The notes beneath the pieces were generated by a model, which was not told the DNA's origin, did no database searches, and saw nothing but the letters and a program-made list of their open reading frames with translations. Below are positions 50,590 through 60,073 of a stretch of 64,000 bases of DNA, piece by piece (the stretch's first letter is position 1; each line of letters begins with the position of its first letter). Source of the DNA: an uncultured Bacteroidales bacterium (GTDB lineage: Bacteria; Bacteroidota; Bacteroidia; Bacteroidales; WCHB1-69); NCBI GenBank assembly GCA_934699095.1, contig CAKUVI010000006.1, positions 118,647 through 182,646 of the forward strand, in the 5' to 3' direction. The translations under genes were made by a program, and so were the position numbers.

Positions 50590-53024
50590 TAGAACTTACT
50601 GTCTTTTTCGAAAAAAAAATTGAACAAGAGATAAATGACAATCTCTTTCTTCGAAATTATCATTTTGATGAAAAAAAAGTGGTGGATTATATCAATGAAT
50701 TAACAAATATTCCAATCCGTCTTTTTTTCGATTATATAACGAGTAAAGAACTTGTTTCATATCTGGCACCTACATCTGTTGTACAATATAGTTCAATAAC
50801 AGATGCAACTACAAAAATATGCAGTAAATTCGAAAAGGAAGGAGATGAGGGTTATGATGTTATAGAAATAGGCAGGATGTTGTTAGATGATGGAAATCAG
50901 CGAAAAGATGGTGCGTATCGCAAATATGGAGAAAATCATGTTAAGTTAGCTCTTGAATTTGGTTTGGTGCAAGAATGTTACGATCACTATTATTTGACGT
51001 GCCTTGGTAAAGTTTTTTCGTCTTTGGATACGGAAAAACAAACATCATTATTGAGCAGAACAATATTGCGTAATAATTTCATTCAGAGATTGATAAAGCT
51101 TTCAAGTGGGGGGCAATGCTCGATTGTAGAGCAATTGTCTTTCCTTTCAGATTCAACAATTAAACGAAGGGTACCAAATATAAAAGGGTTGTTTCAGCTG
51201 ATACGGAATGATGGAGGATATGTAGATGATTATTTGAATAACATTGCCGAAATTCATCGGCAATCCACAGGTAGTGTCACAGAACAAATAGATGTAAAGA
51301 ATCATGTGAATGCTAAAAAAGAAAATGATTCAGTAATAAATAAAGAAAGTAAAAGAAAAGCAGAAAAGACATACGGGATAGAGAATGTTAATCTCATCAG
51401 AGAAGAAATGGAGGCTCAGAACAAAGGCTTGCAAGTAATGTCTAAACTTACTGGATTGAGCGCGTTCGCAATCGCAAAGGCGAGGGATGGAGGAAATGCG
51501 ACGGTCGATACGCTCGGAATCCTGCTTCACGAACTCGGCTTGAAACTGACGATTGTTCGCGATGAGTCTGTCAAGCCGGAAAGTTACCAGCGCAAGAAAA
51601 GGACTGCGAAAAGCGGCGTAAGCTCCGCTCCTTTTTCTAATGAAAAATTTTTTGGCAATCAAAAGGTTGAAAATGCAGTAAAACAACTTGAAGTTGAGCA
51701 TCTAGAAAAACGCAAGAATATAAAGACCCAAGCTGAATTGATAGAAGCTGTAAGAAACTATTACCTTGCGTTTTATAATTCTCACGAAACAGACAAACAA
51801 CCTCAAATGTCTGACTATTTTACAGTTGATGATATGAGAGTGAAGTGGTACAATACAAACGGAAAGATTGAAACACTCCGCATAGACGTTTTTTGTCAAA
51901 CTTTCAAAATAGAGTCACCATTCTATCATGCAGTTTCGCGGTCACGTAAAAATATTCAATCGGAACAGAATGACAGCAAAATAGCAAGTGCATCGGATAT
52001 TATTCCTTACTTAGTCATAGATGAGATAGACAAAAGTATAAATGCAGAAGCCACTGCAGAGGCGGCAGGACTTTTATATGCAAACGGCTGGTTTATTAGG
52101 AAAAACGGAATTCAAATATGTCGAGTCGATGTACTTGAAAAATTAGCGGAGATTTACACAAATGATACAAAAGCTGAAACTGATGAAAACAAATCAGAAC
52201 TCGTTGAAGACACCCAACCTGAAATATTTGAGCAAGCTGTAATTACTGTTGCTGATTTACTACCATTTGTAATCTTAAACAAGGACAAAAAGCACATAAA
52301 CAGAAGTGAAACAGCCAAGGCCGCAGGGCTATCTTATGCAAACGGCTGGTTCTATGATCAAAATGGTGATAAAATATGTCGTGTTGAAGAGATTGAAGAA
52401 CTTGCTGGGATTTGTACTACAGATATAAGTGTTCACCAAGACGACAACACTTTGCAAATGCATGAAGAAAGTCTATCTACTATAACCAAAGCAACAGATA
52501 TATTGCCCTATGTGGTCCTAAACAAAGACAAAAGATGCATCAATAGAAAATCTACAGCCAGAGCTGCGGGGCTTTCGTATGCAAAAGGGTGGTTCCATAA
52601 TCTGAATGGAGATAAAATATGCAGAGTTGAGGATGTTGACAAACTTGTAGATCAACACATAGACTCTTTCTTCCAATCTCCTTCTCCGAAGCTCGTAGAA
52701 CCACCTAAAAAAACTCCAAAAGATAATGATGATCCTCAACCAAAGCGTTTGAGAAATGGGAAATATGACTTGCTAAAGTACGCATTAGAAAACTATTTCA
52801 AGGATAAAACAAAAGGAACTATAACAGGAAAAAAACTTCAAGATTATCTGAATGACTGGGCTGATGTCGATCAAAACGATAACATTACCTTTAAAAAAAT
52901 AAAACGTAGTCTTAGCTGGTGGTGTAGTGCTCTGAATGTTTTTGGAAGTCCGTATTATAGAAAAAACCAAGTCACCAGAGATAATCTTCTTGTGAAATTA
53001 CTGCAAGCGAAGAACGGCATTTAA
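50586..53024 (+). CDS. Multidomain repeat protein closing the cargo operon
   Basis: 812 residues. The N-terminal 95-155 section (IGRMLLDDGNQRKDGAYRKY, HVKLALEFGLV) looks like a winged-helix DUF7226-type unit. An XRE-type helix-turn-helix follows at about 258-340 (LSAFAIAKARDGGNATVDTL). Three repeats of about 55 residues (near 468, 554 and 636; pattern LPxVILNKDKxxINRxxTAxAAGLSYANGWF) come next, then a charged helical C-terminus. Such repeats would fit recognition of DNA or protein. The DNA of the helix-turn-helix (51457-51640) is notably richer in G and C than the rest of the gene, like a patch from another source. Confidence 0.7.
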   Translation: MIELTVFFEKKIEQEINDNLFLRNYHFDEKKVVDYINELTNIPIRLFFDYITSKELVSYLAPTSVVQYSSITDATTKICSKFEKEGDEGYDVIEIGRMLLDDGNQRKDGAYRKYGENHVKLALEFGLVQECYDHYYLTCLGKVFSSLDTEKQTSLLSRTILRNNFIQRLIKLSSGGQCSIVEQLSFLSDSTIKRRVPNIKGLFQLIRNDGGYVDDYLNNIAEIHRQSTGSVTEQIDVKNHVNAKKENDSVINKESKRKAEKTYGIENVNLIREEMEAQNKGLQVMSKLTGLSAFAIAKARDGGNATVDTLGILLHELGLKLTIVRDESVKPESYQRKKRTAKSGVSSAPFSNEKFFGNQKVENAVKQLEVEHLEKRKNIKTQAELIEAVRNYYLAFYNSHETDKQPQMSDYFTVDDMRVKWYNTNGKIETLRIDVFCQTFKIESPFYHAVSRSRKNIQSEQNDSKIASASDIIPYLVIDEIDKSINAEATAEAAGLLYANGWFIRKNGIQICRVDVLEKLAEIYTNDTKAETDENKSELVEDTQPEIFEQAVITVADLLPFVILNKDKKHINRSETAKAAGLSYANGWFYDQNGDKICRVEEIEELAGICTTDISVHQDDNTLQMHEESLSTITKATDILPYVVLNKDKRCINRKSTARAAGLSYAKGWFHNLNGDKICRVEDVDKLVDQHIDSFFQSPSPKLVEPPKKTPKDNDDPQPKRLRNGKYDLLKYALENYFKDKTKGTITGKKLQDYLNDWADVDQNDNITFKKIKRSLSWWCSALNVFGSPYYRKNQVTRDNLLVKLLQAKNGI

Positions 53025-53030
53025 CACTAT

Positions 53031-53064
53031 ATTGTTGTAAGTCAATACTACAATTTTGCTTTTT
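53031..53064 (+). terminator. Weak terminator after the cargo operon
   Basis: ATTGTTGTA (53031-53039) pairs with TACTACAAT (53046-53054) with one mismatch, followed by a T-rich run. Confidence 0.45.
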
Positions 53065-53095
53065 TTCAGTTGGGCACTTAATTATTCAATTATTG

Positions 53096-53163
53096 GGGCG
53101 ACCGGGCACGCTATCCGTTCAAACTGCGCACTGTGTGCTTATAACCACTTCTATCGTTGTCGC
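53096..53163 (+). ncRNA. Structured element flanking the cargo island, copy 2
   Basis: GCGAC (53098-53102) pairs with GTCGC (53159-53163). The variable hairpin is GCAC-TGT-GTGC (53128-53138), which replaces the GCGGC/GCCGC stem of copy 1 and keeps pairing. All other parts are nearly identical to 45144-45212. Confidence 0.6.
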
Positions 53164-53178
53164 GGTATTAAAGCAAAC

Positions 53179-53211
53179 AAAACCGCAATCAATCAGCACG
53201 ACTGCGGTTTT
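53179..53211 (+). terminator. Terminator hairpin with conserved loop, copy 3
   Basis: AAAACCGCA (53179-53187) pairs with TGCGGTTTT (53203-53211); the loop contains ATCAATCAGCACGAC, as in 35365 and 31119. Confidence 0.7.
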
Positions 53212-53271
53212 CTTTTACCGTCCCTATCCGTGACGGGCGTTTAGGCCATCTTTGCCACAAACTACAGGTTT

Positions 53272-56200
53272 ATGGCAAAGAGCAGCACCCGCAGGGTAAC
53301 CATCTACATCAACGGCAAGGAGGTGGAGGCCTCCGTCAAGCAGATACGTTCCGAAATGAACAAACTCGTGAACGAGCAGAACCGCATGGTCATCGGCTCG
53401 GACGAGTACATCTCCCACGCCAAGAAAATCAAGGAACTGAGGCAGTACCTCAAGGAGCACGCGCAGAACATCGGCTCCGCCGCCTCCGCGTGGTCGGAAA
53501 TGTACAACAAAGTGCTGCAGTTCGGCACGGGCATCGGAGGCCTGACGCAGATCCTCTCCTCGCTCGACAACGTGACATCAACCCTCAAGCAGGTGGCCAC
53601 CGACCTCGCCGCCATGGACGACGTGTATTCCGACGTCATCAAGACCACGGGTATGACCCGCGAGCAGGTGGAGGAACTCAACGAGAGCTTCAAGCACCTG
53701 GACACCCGCACCAGCCGCGAGCAGCTCAACAACCTCGCCTACATCGCCGGAAAGCTGGGCATCTCCTCCAAGGAACTGGTACAGCAGTTCGTTGAGGCGG
53801 CGGACATCATCAACGTTTCCATGGGGGACGTGCTTGGTGATGACGCGACGCTGGCCATCGGCAAGATGGTGGACGTTTACAAAAAGTCCACGGACATGCT
53901 CAAGGACAAGTCGCTCAAAGAGCAGCTGCTCTCGCTGGGTTCCGCCGTGAACGAGCTGGGCAAGACCAGCACGGCCAACGAGCAGTATATGGTCAACTTC
54001 ACGGGGCGGCTCGGCGGCATCGCCGTGCAGGCCGGACTCGCCGCCGACCAAATTCTCGGCTTCGCCTCCGCCCTTGACCAGGACATGCAGAAGGTGGAGA
54101 TGTCGGCCACGGCGTTCCAAAAGCTCATCCAAAAGGTCATATCCAAGCCCGCGGAGTTCGCCAAGATTGCCGGAATGGAACTCGGCAAGTTCAAGCAGCT
54201 CATAGAGACCGACATGAACGAGGCACTGAAGAAAGTGCTCAAGGGCTTCTCCGGGGCGGGCGGCTTCGACAAGCTGCTGCCCATCTTCCAAGACTTGGGG
54301 CTTGACGGCGCACGCGCCGCCGCCGCCATCTCCTCGATGGCCAACAGCCTCGACAAGGTGGAGGCCGCGCAAAACATCGCAAACAAGGCAATGCTGGAGG
54401 GCGTGTCCTGCTACGAGGAGTTCTCCGTCAAGAACAACAACATGCAGGCCAACTTGGAGAAAGCCCGCAAGAAGTTCCAGGACACCCGCCTCGAACTGGG
54501 CCAAAAGCTCTACCCGATACTGCTGAAGCTGACCAAGACCAGCACGGCGGGCATCAAGGCCATATCCTCCGCCACTTCGTGGATAAGCAAGAACAAGGGC
54601 GTGGTGCTGGCCATCATCGCACCGCTCACTTTGTACATTGCCAAAGTGACGCTGCTGAAGACGCGCCTGCTGCTGCTCAACGCGGCGGAGAAAGCCGGAA
54701 TCGTCATCAAAGCCGCCTACAAGACGGCGGTCTATGCGGTGGCTGCAGCGCAGGCGAAGATGGCGGGCAACACGACCAGAGCGGCTGCAGCAGTCCGGGC
54801 AATGGGCGCAGCGGCCAATGCAGTTCCGTGGGTGGCCATCGCCACCGCCGTCATCGCGGCAGGCACGGCCATCTACAAGCTGGCGACCCGCACCACGGCG
54901 GCGCAGAAGGCCATGAAGGACTTCCACGAGCGCACCGCCGAGCAGAAAGTGGAAGCCGACAGACTCTTCGGCGCACTGCGGGAACTGCGCAAGGGCACTG
55001 ACGAGTATAACAAGGTGCAGAAGAAAATCATAGAGAACTATCCCACGATACTCCAGGACCAGCTGGACGAGAAGGGCAACATCCTTGACATCGAGCAGGC
55101 CTACAACAAGGTCATCACCGCCATGAAGCGCAAGATAGCCCTTGACATCCAGCAGGAGCAGATAACGGAGATTATGAAAAAGGAGATGGACAGACTTGGC
55201 ACCTCGCTCAAGCACCTCTCGCCGAAAATCGGCGGCAAGGCCGTGGAGCTGGCAGAGGGCGGCATGAACGCCGAAGGCATAATCCGCAACTTGAACCGCT
55301 ATCTGCTCAAGGACAGGAAGCTGAATGACAAGGAGGAGTTTTGGATCCGCAACGTCACCAAGATTGTGCAGGAGGAGCAGGCCAAGATTGAGAAGGTGAA
55401 GCAGAACCTCGCCCCGTGGATCGGCGACCAGCTGGACGCGGTTGTCTCCGACATAGAGAGCGAGACGGACGGCAGCGGCGGCGGTGGGGGCGCAGGCGGC
55501 GAGACCGCCGAGGAGGTCGCCGGAAAGAAACTGACCGAATGGGAGAACCTCCAAAAGGAGGTGAAGAAGCTCTTCCAAAAGGACGAACTCATCGGCCTTG
55601 ACAAGGTCGCCGCCGACAAGGAGAAAATCCGGCAGGAGTACGGCGACCTCATTGAACGCATCGAGGTGTTCACCGCCAGCAAGGGGCAGGCGGCCAAAGA
55701 CCTCGCCGACCAGGTGCGGCAGTATATGGCCAACGCCGTCGAAGAGATTGACCGCGCCGCCCGCACCGAACAGATTAAGAAAGTGACGCAGCAGTACGAG
55801 AAACTGTGCGAGCAGTTCCAGACCCTCAAGGAGAAACTCGGGCAGAACCTCACCGACAGCTACTCGGCGGAACTGCTGCAGGTGGAGCAGAGGTGGAAAG
55901 CCACCATCGCGGAGATTGACCGCTCCATCGCCTACTACGAGAACAAGAGCAAGGAGGAGTACAACCCCGAAACGGGGGCAGGCCTCAACGAAGACGAGCT
56001 GAGACTGCTTGAAGACCTGCTGGAGCAGAAGCGGCAGGCCGTAGCCCTCGAAGCGCAGGAGGAACTCGCCATCGTGCAGCGTGCCGAAGCCGACATCACC
56101 GAAGCGCTGATGACGGAGACCGAAAAGCGCATCGCGGCGGTGAAAAAGGAGTACCAGGCGAAAATCTCCGCAGCCCAGTCCGCCATCGCCAAGCTCAAGG

Positions 56201-57255
56201 CGTTGGGCGAGCAGGAGAACCAAGACCGCATCCGGCAGCTTGAGGAGCAGATAAAAGCCCTCAAGCAGAAGGTGGACGAGGAAACCGCCGCGATAGGAAA
56301 GTCGGCCAAAAAGGGCAAGGCCACCACGGGCATCGGCAAACTCCTTGAGATAGACTGGAAGAACTTCAAGAAGGATTGGGAGAAGAACCTGTCGGACATC
56401 GCCGACGTGATCCAGGACTTCGCCAACACCGCCATGCAGCTCTTCGAGTCCATCAACCAGCTTCAGAGCAACAAGGAGAAAGCCGCCCTCAACGAGTACA
56501 AGAAAGGCTATGACGAGCGGAAGAAGAAGCTGGACTGGCAGCTGGAGCAGGGCATCATCTCGCAGGAGTACTACAACGCGCAGGTGGAGCAGCTGGACAA
56601 GGAGCGCGACGCCAAGGAGAAGCAGCTGGAAATCGAACAGTTCCGCAGGGAGAAGAAAGCGGCCATCGCGGAGGCCATAATCTCCGGCATCGTAGCCGCC
56701 GTGAAGAGCTTCGAGAACGGCGGCGGCTTCCCGTGGGGTCTCATCTCCATGGCTCTCTCCCTCGCAGCCACGGGCGTGCAGGTCGCTGCCATCGCCTCGC
56801 AGCCGGAACCCTACGCCAAGGGCGGCTACATCGAGCGGGAGAAGAACATCGTGGCGGGGGAGCGCGGCAGGGAGTGGATCGCCTCAAACGAGATTGTGGA
56901 GAATCCGGAGACGAAGCCCGTCATCGAAGCCCTTGAGGAGTACCGCAAGGGCAACAAAGCCCCGCTGCGGGAGCTTGAAATGACTGTGCCGGACAGCCGC
57001 AGCGTGTCCCAGGCGGCCACCGCCATTAGCCGTACATTTGCCCCCGAAAGAACAGAGAGAGCCGTCACCAGCAACCACTACCACACCGCGCAGGCGGATG
57101 ACGTGACGATGGGCAGGATGCTGGAGGAGCTGACCGCGCTGCGCCAGTACATGAGCGACCCGAAGAACAGGCAGGCGGTCATCAGCCGGGAACTCCAGCT
57201 TGAGTTCGAGCAGCAGGAGAGCTTCCTCCGCAGGGCGGCTTCGCTAAAACAGTGA
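53272..57255 (+). CDS. Tail tape measure protein
   Basis: 1327 residues, the longest prophage protein. It determines tail length and is injected with the DNA. The sequence is almost fully helical. The N-terminal part carries a phage-tail TP901-like core (YINGKEVEASVKQIRSEM, AYIAGKLGISSKELVQQFVEAAD). Hydrophobic segments lie at about 440-530 (VVLAIIAPLTLYIAKV, WVAIATAVIAAGTAIY). A coiled coil occupies 700-1130, and a Gly/Ala hydrophobic patch follows near 1160. A weak promoter box (CATCTTTG) lies about 20 nt before the start. Confidence 0.9.
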   Translation: MAKSSTRRVTIYINGKEVEASVKQIRSEMNKLVNEQNRMVIGSDEYISHAKKIKELRQYLKEHAQNIGSAASAWSEMYNKVLQFGTGIGGLTQILSSLDNVTSTLKQVATDLAAMDDVYSDVIKTTGMTREQVEELNESFKHLDTRTSREQLNNLAYIAGKLGISSKELVQQFVEAADIINVSMGDVLGDDATLAIGKMVDVYKKSTDMLKDKSLKEQLLSLGSAVNELGKTSTANEQYMVNFTGRLGGIAVQAGLAADQILGFASALDQDMQKVEMSATAFQKLIQKVISKPAEFAKIAGMELGKFKQLIETDMNEALKKVLKGFSGAGGFDKLLPIFQDLGLDGARAAAAISSMANSLDKVEAAQNIANKAMLEGVSCYEEFSVKNNNMQANLEKARKKFQDTRLELGQKLYPILLKLTKTSTAGIKAISSATSWISKNKGVVLAIIAPLTLYIAKVTLLKTRLLLLNAAEKAGIVIKAAYKTAVYAVAAAQAKMAGNTTRAAAAVRAMGAAANAVPWVAIATAVIAAGTAIYKLATRTTAAQKAMKDFHERTAEQKVEADRLFGALRELRKGTDEYNKVQKKIIENYPTILQDQLDEKGNILDIEQAYNKVITAMKRKIALDIQQEQITEIMKKEMDRLGTSLKHLSPKIGGKAVELAEGGMNAEGIIRNLNRYLLKDRKLNDKEEFWIRNVTKIVQEEQAKIEKVKQNLAPWIGDQLDAVVSDIESETDGSGGGGGAGGETAEEVAGKKLTEWENLQKEVKKLFQKDELIGLDKVAADKEKIRQEYGDLIERIEVFTASKGQAAKDLADQVRQYMANAVEEIDRAARTEQIKKVTQQYEKLCEQFQTLKEKLGQNLTDSYSAELLQVEQRWKATIAEIDRSIAYYENKSKEEYNPETGAGLNEDELRLLEDLLEQKRQAVALEAQEELAIVQRAEADITEALMTETEKRIAAVKKEYQAKISAAQSAIAKLKALGEQENQDRIRQLEEQIKALKQKVDEETAAIGKSAKKGKATTGIGKLLEIDWKNFKKDWEKNLSDIADVIQDFANTAMQLFESINQLQSNKEKAALNEYKKGYDERKKKLDWQLEQGIISQEYYNAQVEQLDKERDAKEKQLEIEQFRREKKAAIAEAIISGIVAAVKSFENGGGFPWGLISMALSLAATGVQVAAIASQPEPYAKGGYIEREKNIVAGERGREWIASNEIVENPETKPVIEALEEYRKGNKAPLRELEMTVPDSRSVSQAATAISRTFAPERTERAVTSNHYHTAQADDVTMGRMLEELTALRQYMSDPKNRQAVISRELQLEFEQQESFLRRAASLKQ

Positions 57256-57258
57256 GCA

Positions 57259-58902
57259 ATGGCAGTAACGATAAGAGAACAACCGCACCCCCTTGACTTC
57301 GCAGGAAACCGCCCGCGCTTCCTGCTGAAGGGCACGCCCGTCTCCACCGCCGGAAGCAAGAGCCGGAGCGCGTGGCGCGTGAACGCGCTGCCGTCCTCCG
57401 TGCTGACGGTCGGCTTCGGCGACACCGTCCTTGACTTCCAGATCACCTCGCCGTACCAGGCGCGCGACAGGGCGGACAGGATAGCGGGCTACACCGACAC
57501 CTCCATGCTGAAAAAGGAGCTTCAGAGCAAGATAGCCGAGCATTACACCGTCTCCCGCCACTACGATGTGATGTTGGCGGACGACCTCACCCTCACGTTC
57601 CTCTCCAAGGAGTACGGCGGCGAGGTGGTGACCGTTGACGGCAACGGCAGCGGCAACATCGAGCAGCTGGAGCAGGTCGCGGGTGTGGCGCGGGTGCTGC
57701 ACCCCAACTACGGCGTGTTCGCCCGCTTCGAGGTCACCCGATACAGCGGCGGCGCGGTGCAGACGCTGGAGACCCCCGACATGATCCTGCACCTTGACGC
57801 CGACGACCTCGTGGAGCTGCCCCTTGACATCCTGCGTTCCTACTTCACGGCGGCTGATGTCCCCAGCCTTGCGGAGACCTTCGCCGCCTATCCGCTGCAG
57901 TATGCCACACTGAAGTTCCGGCTCACCTATTCGGACGTGTCCGGGGAGATTCCCAAAGTCGGGGTTCTGAAACACTCGCAGGAGGTCATGCTGTCGGCAG
58001 GCAGGCTCGACGACACGCACCAGGCACTCAACCTCGCCGACTGGGAGACCGGCATGGGAGCAACCGCCAAGCTGTCCGAATACACGGACATCCGCGACTT
58101 CGGAAACCCCACGGGGCTGACCGTCCGCTCCTACGCGGAACTTCCGCAATACGCCTATTTCCTGCTCTTCAACACCCTCGAATCCGCCTCGCATTCCCGC
58201 CAGCTCAATGTCGGGGTCATCGTGCGGATGAGGGACGGCAGCATCCACACGGCCAACCAGGGGCAGGTCACCGTGGCCAATTACAACATCGTGCGGCTTC
58301 CGCTGTCCGTGGCGGCGTTGGGGTTAGACCCCTCCGGCATGCTCTCCTACACGGTCTCCATCCGCAACGAGTCCGGGGCGAAGTGGACGCGCACCTACCT
58401 CCTCGGGCGCAAGCCCACAGGGGCGCAGGCGTTCCTGCTGCAAAGCCGCTACGGGCTATTGGAGAGCCTCTCCACGGACACGTCAGCCGTGGAGGAGCAG
58501 ACGGACGGCAGCGACACGGTGAAGAACGGCGTTGTCGGCGCGGACATCACCGACACGGCGACCGTCCACACCGCCCGCACGGGCTACAGGACGGCGCGGG
58601 AAATCCAGCTGGTGGCGGACGCGATGCGCAGCCGCCACAACTACCGCATCATCGGCGGCAGAACCGTCCCCATCGCCGTCATCCCCGACACGCTCACGGT
58701 GACCGACACCGCCGAAGACCTCATTGAGGCGGAGTTCCAGTACCGCTTCAACAAGCCCGCCACCACTACAAGCACGGGCAACCTGCCCGCCCTTCCGAAC
58801 AGGCTGGATCGTTGGGACGACGTGCTCCTATGGGTTGACGACCTGCAGCGGAATGCCGCACGGCAGAACGAGATAGCTAACCAATACTTCAGAGAAAAAT
58901 GA
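57259..58902 (+). CDS. Distal tail or tail-tip protein
   Basis: 547 residues, directly after the tape measure, beta-rich (FRLTYSDVSGEIPKVGV, YTVSIRNESGAKWTRTYLL). The location fits a distal tail protein or the tail-tip hub. No family is recognised. It overlaps the next gene by 4 nt. Confidence 0.6.
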   Translation: MAVTIREQPHPLDFAGNRPRFLLKGTPVSTAGSKSRSAWRVNALPSSVLTVGFGDTVLDFQITSPYQARDRADRIAGYTDTSMLKKELQSKIAEHYTVSRHYDVMLADDLTLTFLSKEYGGEVVTVDGNGSGNIEQLEQVAGVARVLHPNYGVFARFEVTRYSGGAVQTLETPDMILHLDADDLVELPLDILRSYFTAADVPSLAETFAAYPLQYATLKFRLTYSDVSGEIPKVGVLKHSQEVMLSAGRLDDTHQALNLADWETGMGATAKLSEYTDIRDFGNPTGLTVRSYAELPQYAYFLLFNTLESASHSRQLNVGVIVRMRDGSIHTANQGQVTVANYNIVRLPLSVAALGLDPSGMLSYTVSIRNESGAKWTRTYLLGRKPTGAQAFLLQSRYGLLESLSTDTSAVEEQTDGSDTVKNGVVGADITDTATVHTARTGYRTAREIQLVADAMRSRHNYRIIGGRTVPIAVIPDTLTVTDTAEDLIEAEFQYRFNKPATTTSTGNLPALPNRLDRWDDVLLWVDDLQRNAARQNEIANQYFREK

Positions 58903-59357
58903 TAGAGACGATTGAGAACGGAATGGGTCTCGCCCAGGTGCGGGGCATCCTCAACAGACTGATAGAACGGGTCAATGAGCTGGACAGCGTGTCCGGCAGC
59001 TATGACGACCTCGAAAACCGCCCCGCCATCAACGGGGTGACGCTCACCTCGCAGACCACTTTTGACGATTTCACCATCCCCGCGTCCCGCATCGACGACT
59101 ACGGGACGTTCAAGGCCGAAATCCGAGCCCTCGCCGAAGAGACGGCGGCGGGCGCGGCGGCGGCAAGTGTCCGCACCAAGCTGGACGGGAACTTCAACAC
59201 GCTGCAGCCGAGGGAGTACGAACTGAGCGGCTCCATGCTCGTTGTCATCGGCGACGACAAGGGCAACGCCTACAAGACCACCCTCGGCGACCTCATTGAC
59301 TACCTCAAGCACGAGGTGCTGAAGCTCAACGACCAGTACCTGCGCGTCATCAAATAA
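58899..59357 (+). CDS. Small tail-tip or fibre-attachment protein
   Basis: 152 residues. An N-terminal helix (MGLAQVRGILNRLIERVNEL) is followed by a beta-type middle and a C-terminal helix (LGDLIDYLKHEVLKL). Its ATG overlaps the previous stop. Probably virion-associated by context. Confidence 0.5.
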   Translation: MIETIENGMGLAQVRGILNRLIERVNELDSVSGSYDDLENRPAINGVTLTSQTTFDDFTIPASRIDDYGTFKAEIRALAEETAAGAAAASVRTKLDGNFNTLQPREYELSGSMLVVIGDDKGNAYKTTLGDLIDYLKHEVLKLNDQYLRVIK

Positions 59358-59389
59358 CTAACCCAATAACTCACCAAAACTCAAACCTC

Positions 59390-60073
59390 ATGGGACAGAT
59401 CATCAAATACCAGCAGGAGGCCTTCAACGGACAGATGGTGAACGGCGCTCCCGACTACGACATCCTCTATCCGAAGACCAGCGCCGACCAGGTGGAGGGT
59501 CTCGCCACCCTCATCCAGCAGCTGTTTCCGGCGGACTCCGACACCAAGGTGCAGTCCGTCACGCTGACAGACGGCACCTCCTCGGCGGGTCCGAAAATCA
59601 CCGTCGTCCTCACGGACGGGACATCGGTGACCAGCACCACCGTAAACCTCGCCTCCACCTCCAAGTACGGCGTGACCAAGCTGACCAGCGCGGTAAACAG
59701 CACCTCCGAGGCGCTGGCGGCGACCGCCAAGGCGGTCAAGACCGCCTACGATTTGGCGAACACCGCCAACACCACCGCCAACAGCAACGCCTCGAACCTT
59801 TCAAACCTCCACAGCAACCTTGAGGACAAGTGCCTCAAGGTGGTGACCTACAACGACCTCTCCATCCTCAAGAGAGCCACTGCACTCACCCTTGACGACA
59901 AAATCAACGCCACGAACCTGGTCAACGTCATCGCCTTCACCATCGGGAAAGACGGAATCGCCATCGTCAACGAGGGCGTGACATTCGCCATCGAGGGCGG
60001 CAAGCTGCAGGTCAACAGCACCGCCATCACGGTGCACCGCGTGAAAGTCGTTTACGAATACTCCTTCTCCTGA
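59390..60073 (+). CDS. Tail fibre-like protein
   Basis: 227 residues. ASTSKYGVTKLTSAVNSTSE followed by AATAKAVKTAYDLAN is the phage tail-fibre repeat known from many fibres. The C-terminus (TVHRVKVVYEYSFS) is beta-rich. It would contribute to host recognition. It overlaps the next gene by 1 nt. Confidence 0.75.
   Translation: MGQIIKYQQEAFNGQMVNGAPDYDILYPKTSADQVEGLATLIQQLFPADSDTKVQSVTLTDGTSSAGPKITVVLTDGTSVTSTTVNLASTSKYGVTKLTSAVNSTSEALAATAKAVKTAYDLANTANTTANSNASNLSNLHSNLEDKCLKVVTYNDLSILKRATALTLDDKINATNLVNVIAFTIGKDGIAIVNEGVTFAIEGGKLQVNSTAITVHRVKVVYEYSFS

Noticed and set aside
45317..53024. Known defence types such as BREX, DISARM, Dnd or a type I restriction system
   Set aside because: No PglZ, BrxC, DUF1998, methyltransferase, DndCD or HsdS-like protein is present, although SNF2 and ParB-like members made these worth considering.
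53578..56223. 881-codon open frame on the minus strand within the tape-measure gene
   Set aside because: It is antisense to a well-supported gene; GC-rich coding DNA commonly leaves the opposite strand open, and its sequence is low in complexity with no recognised motif.
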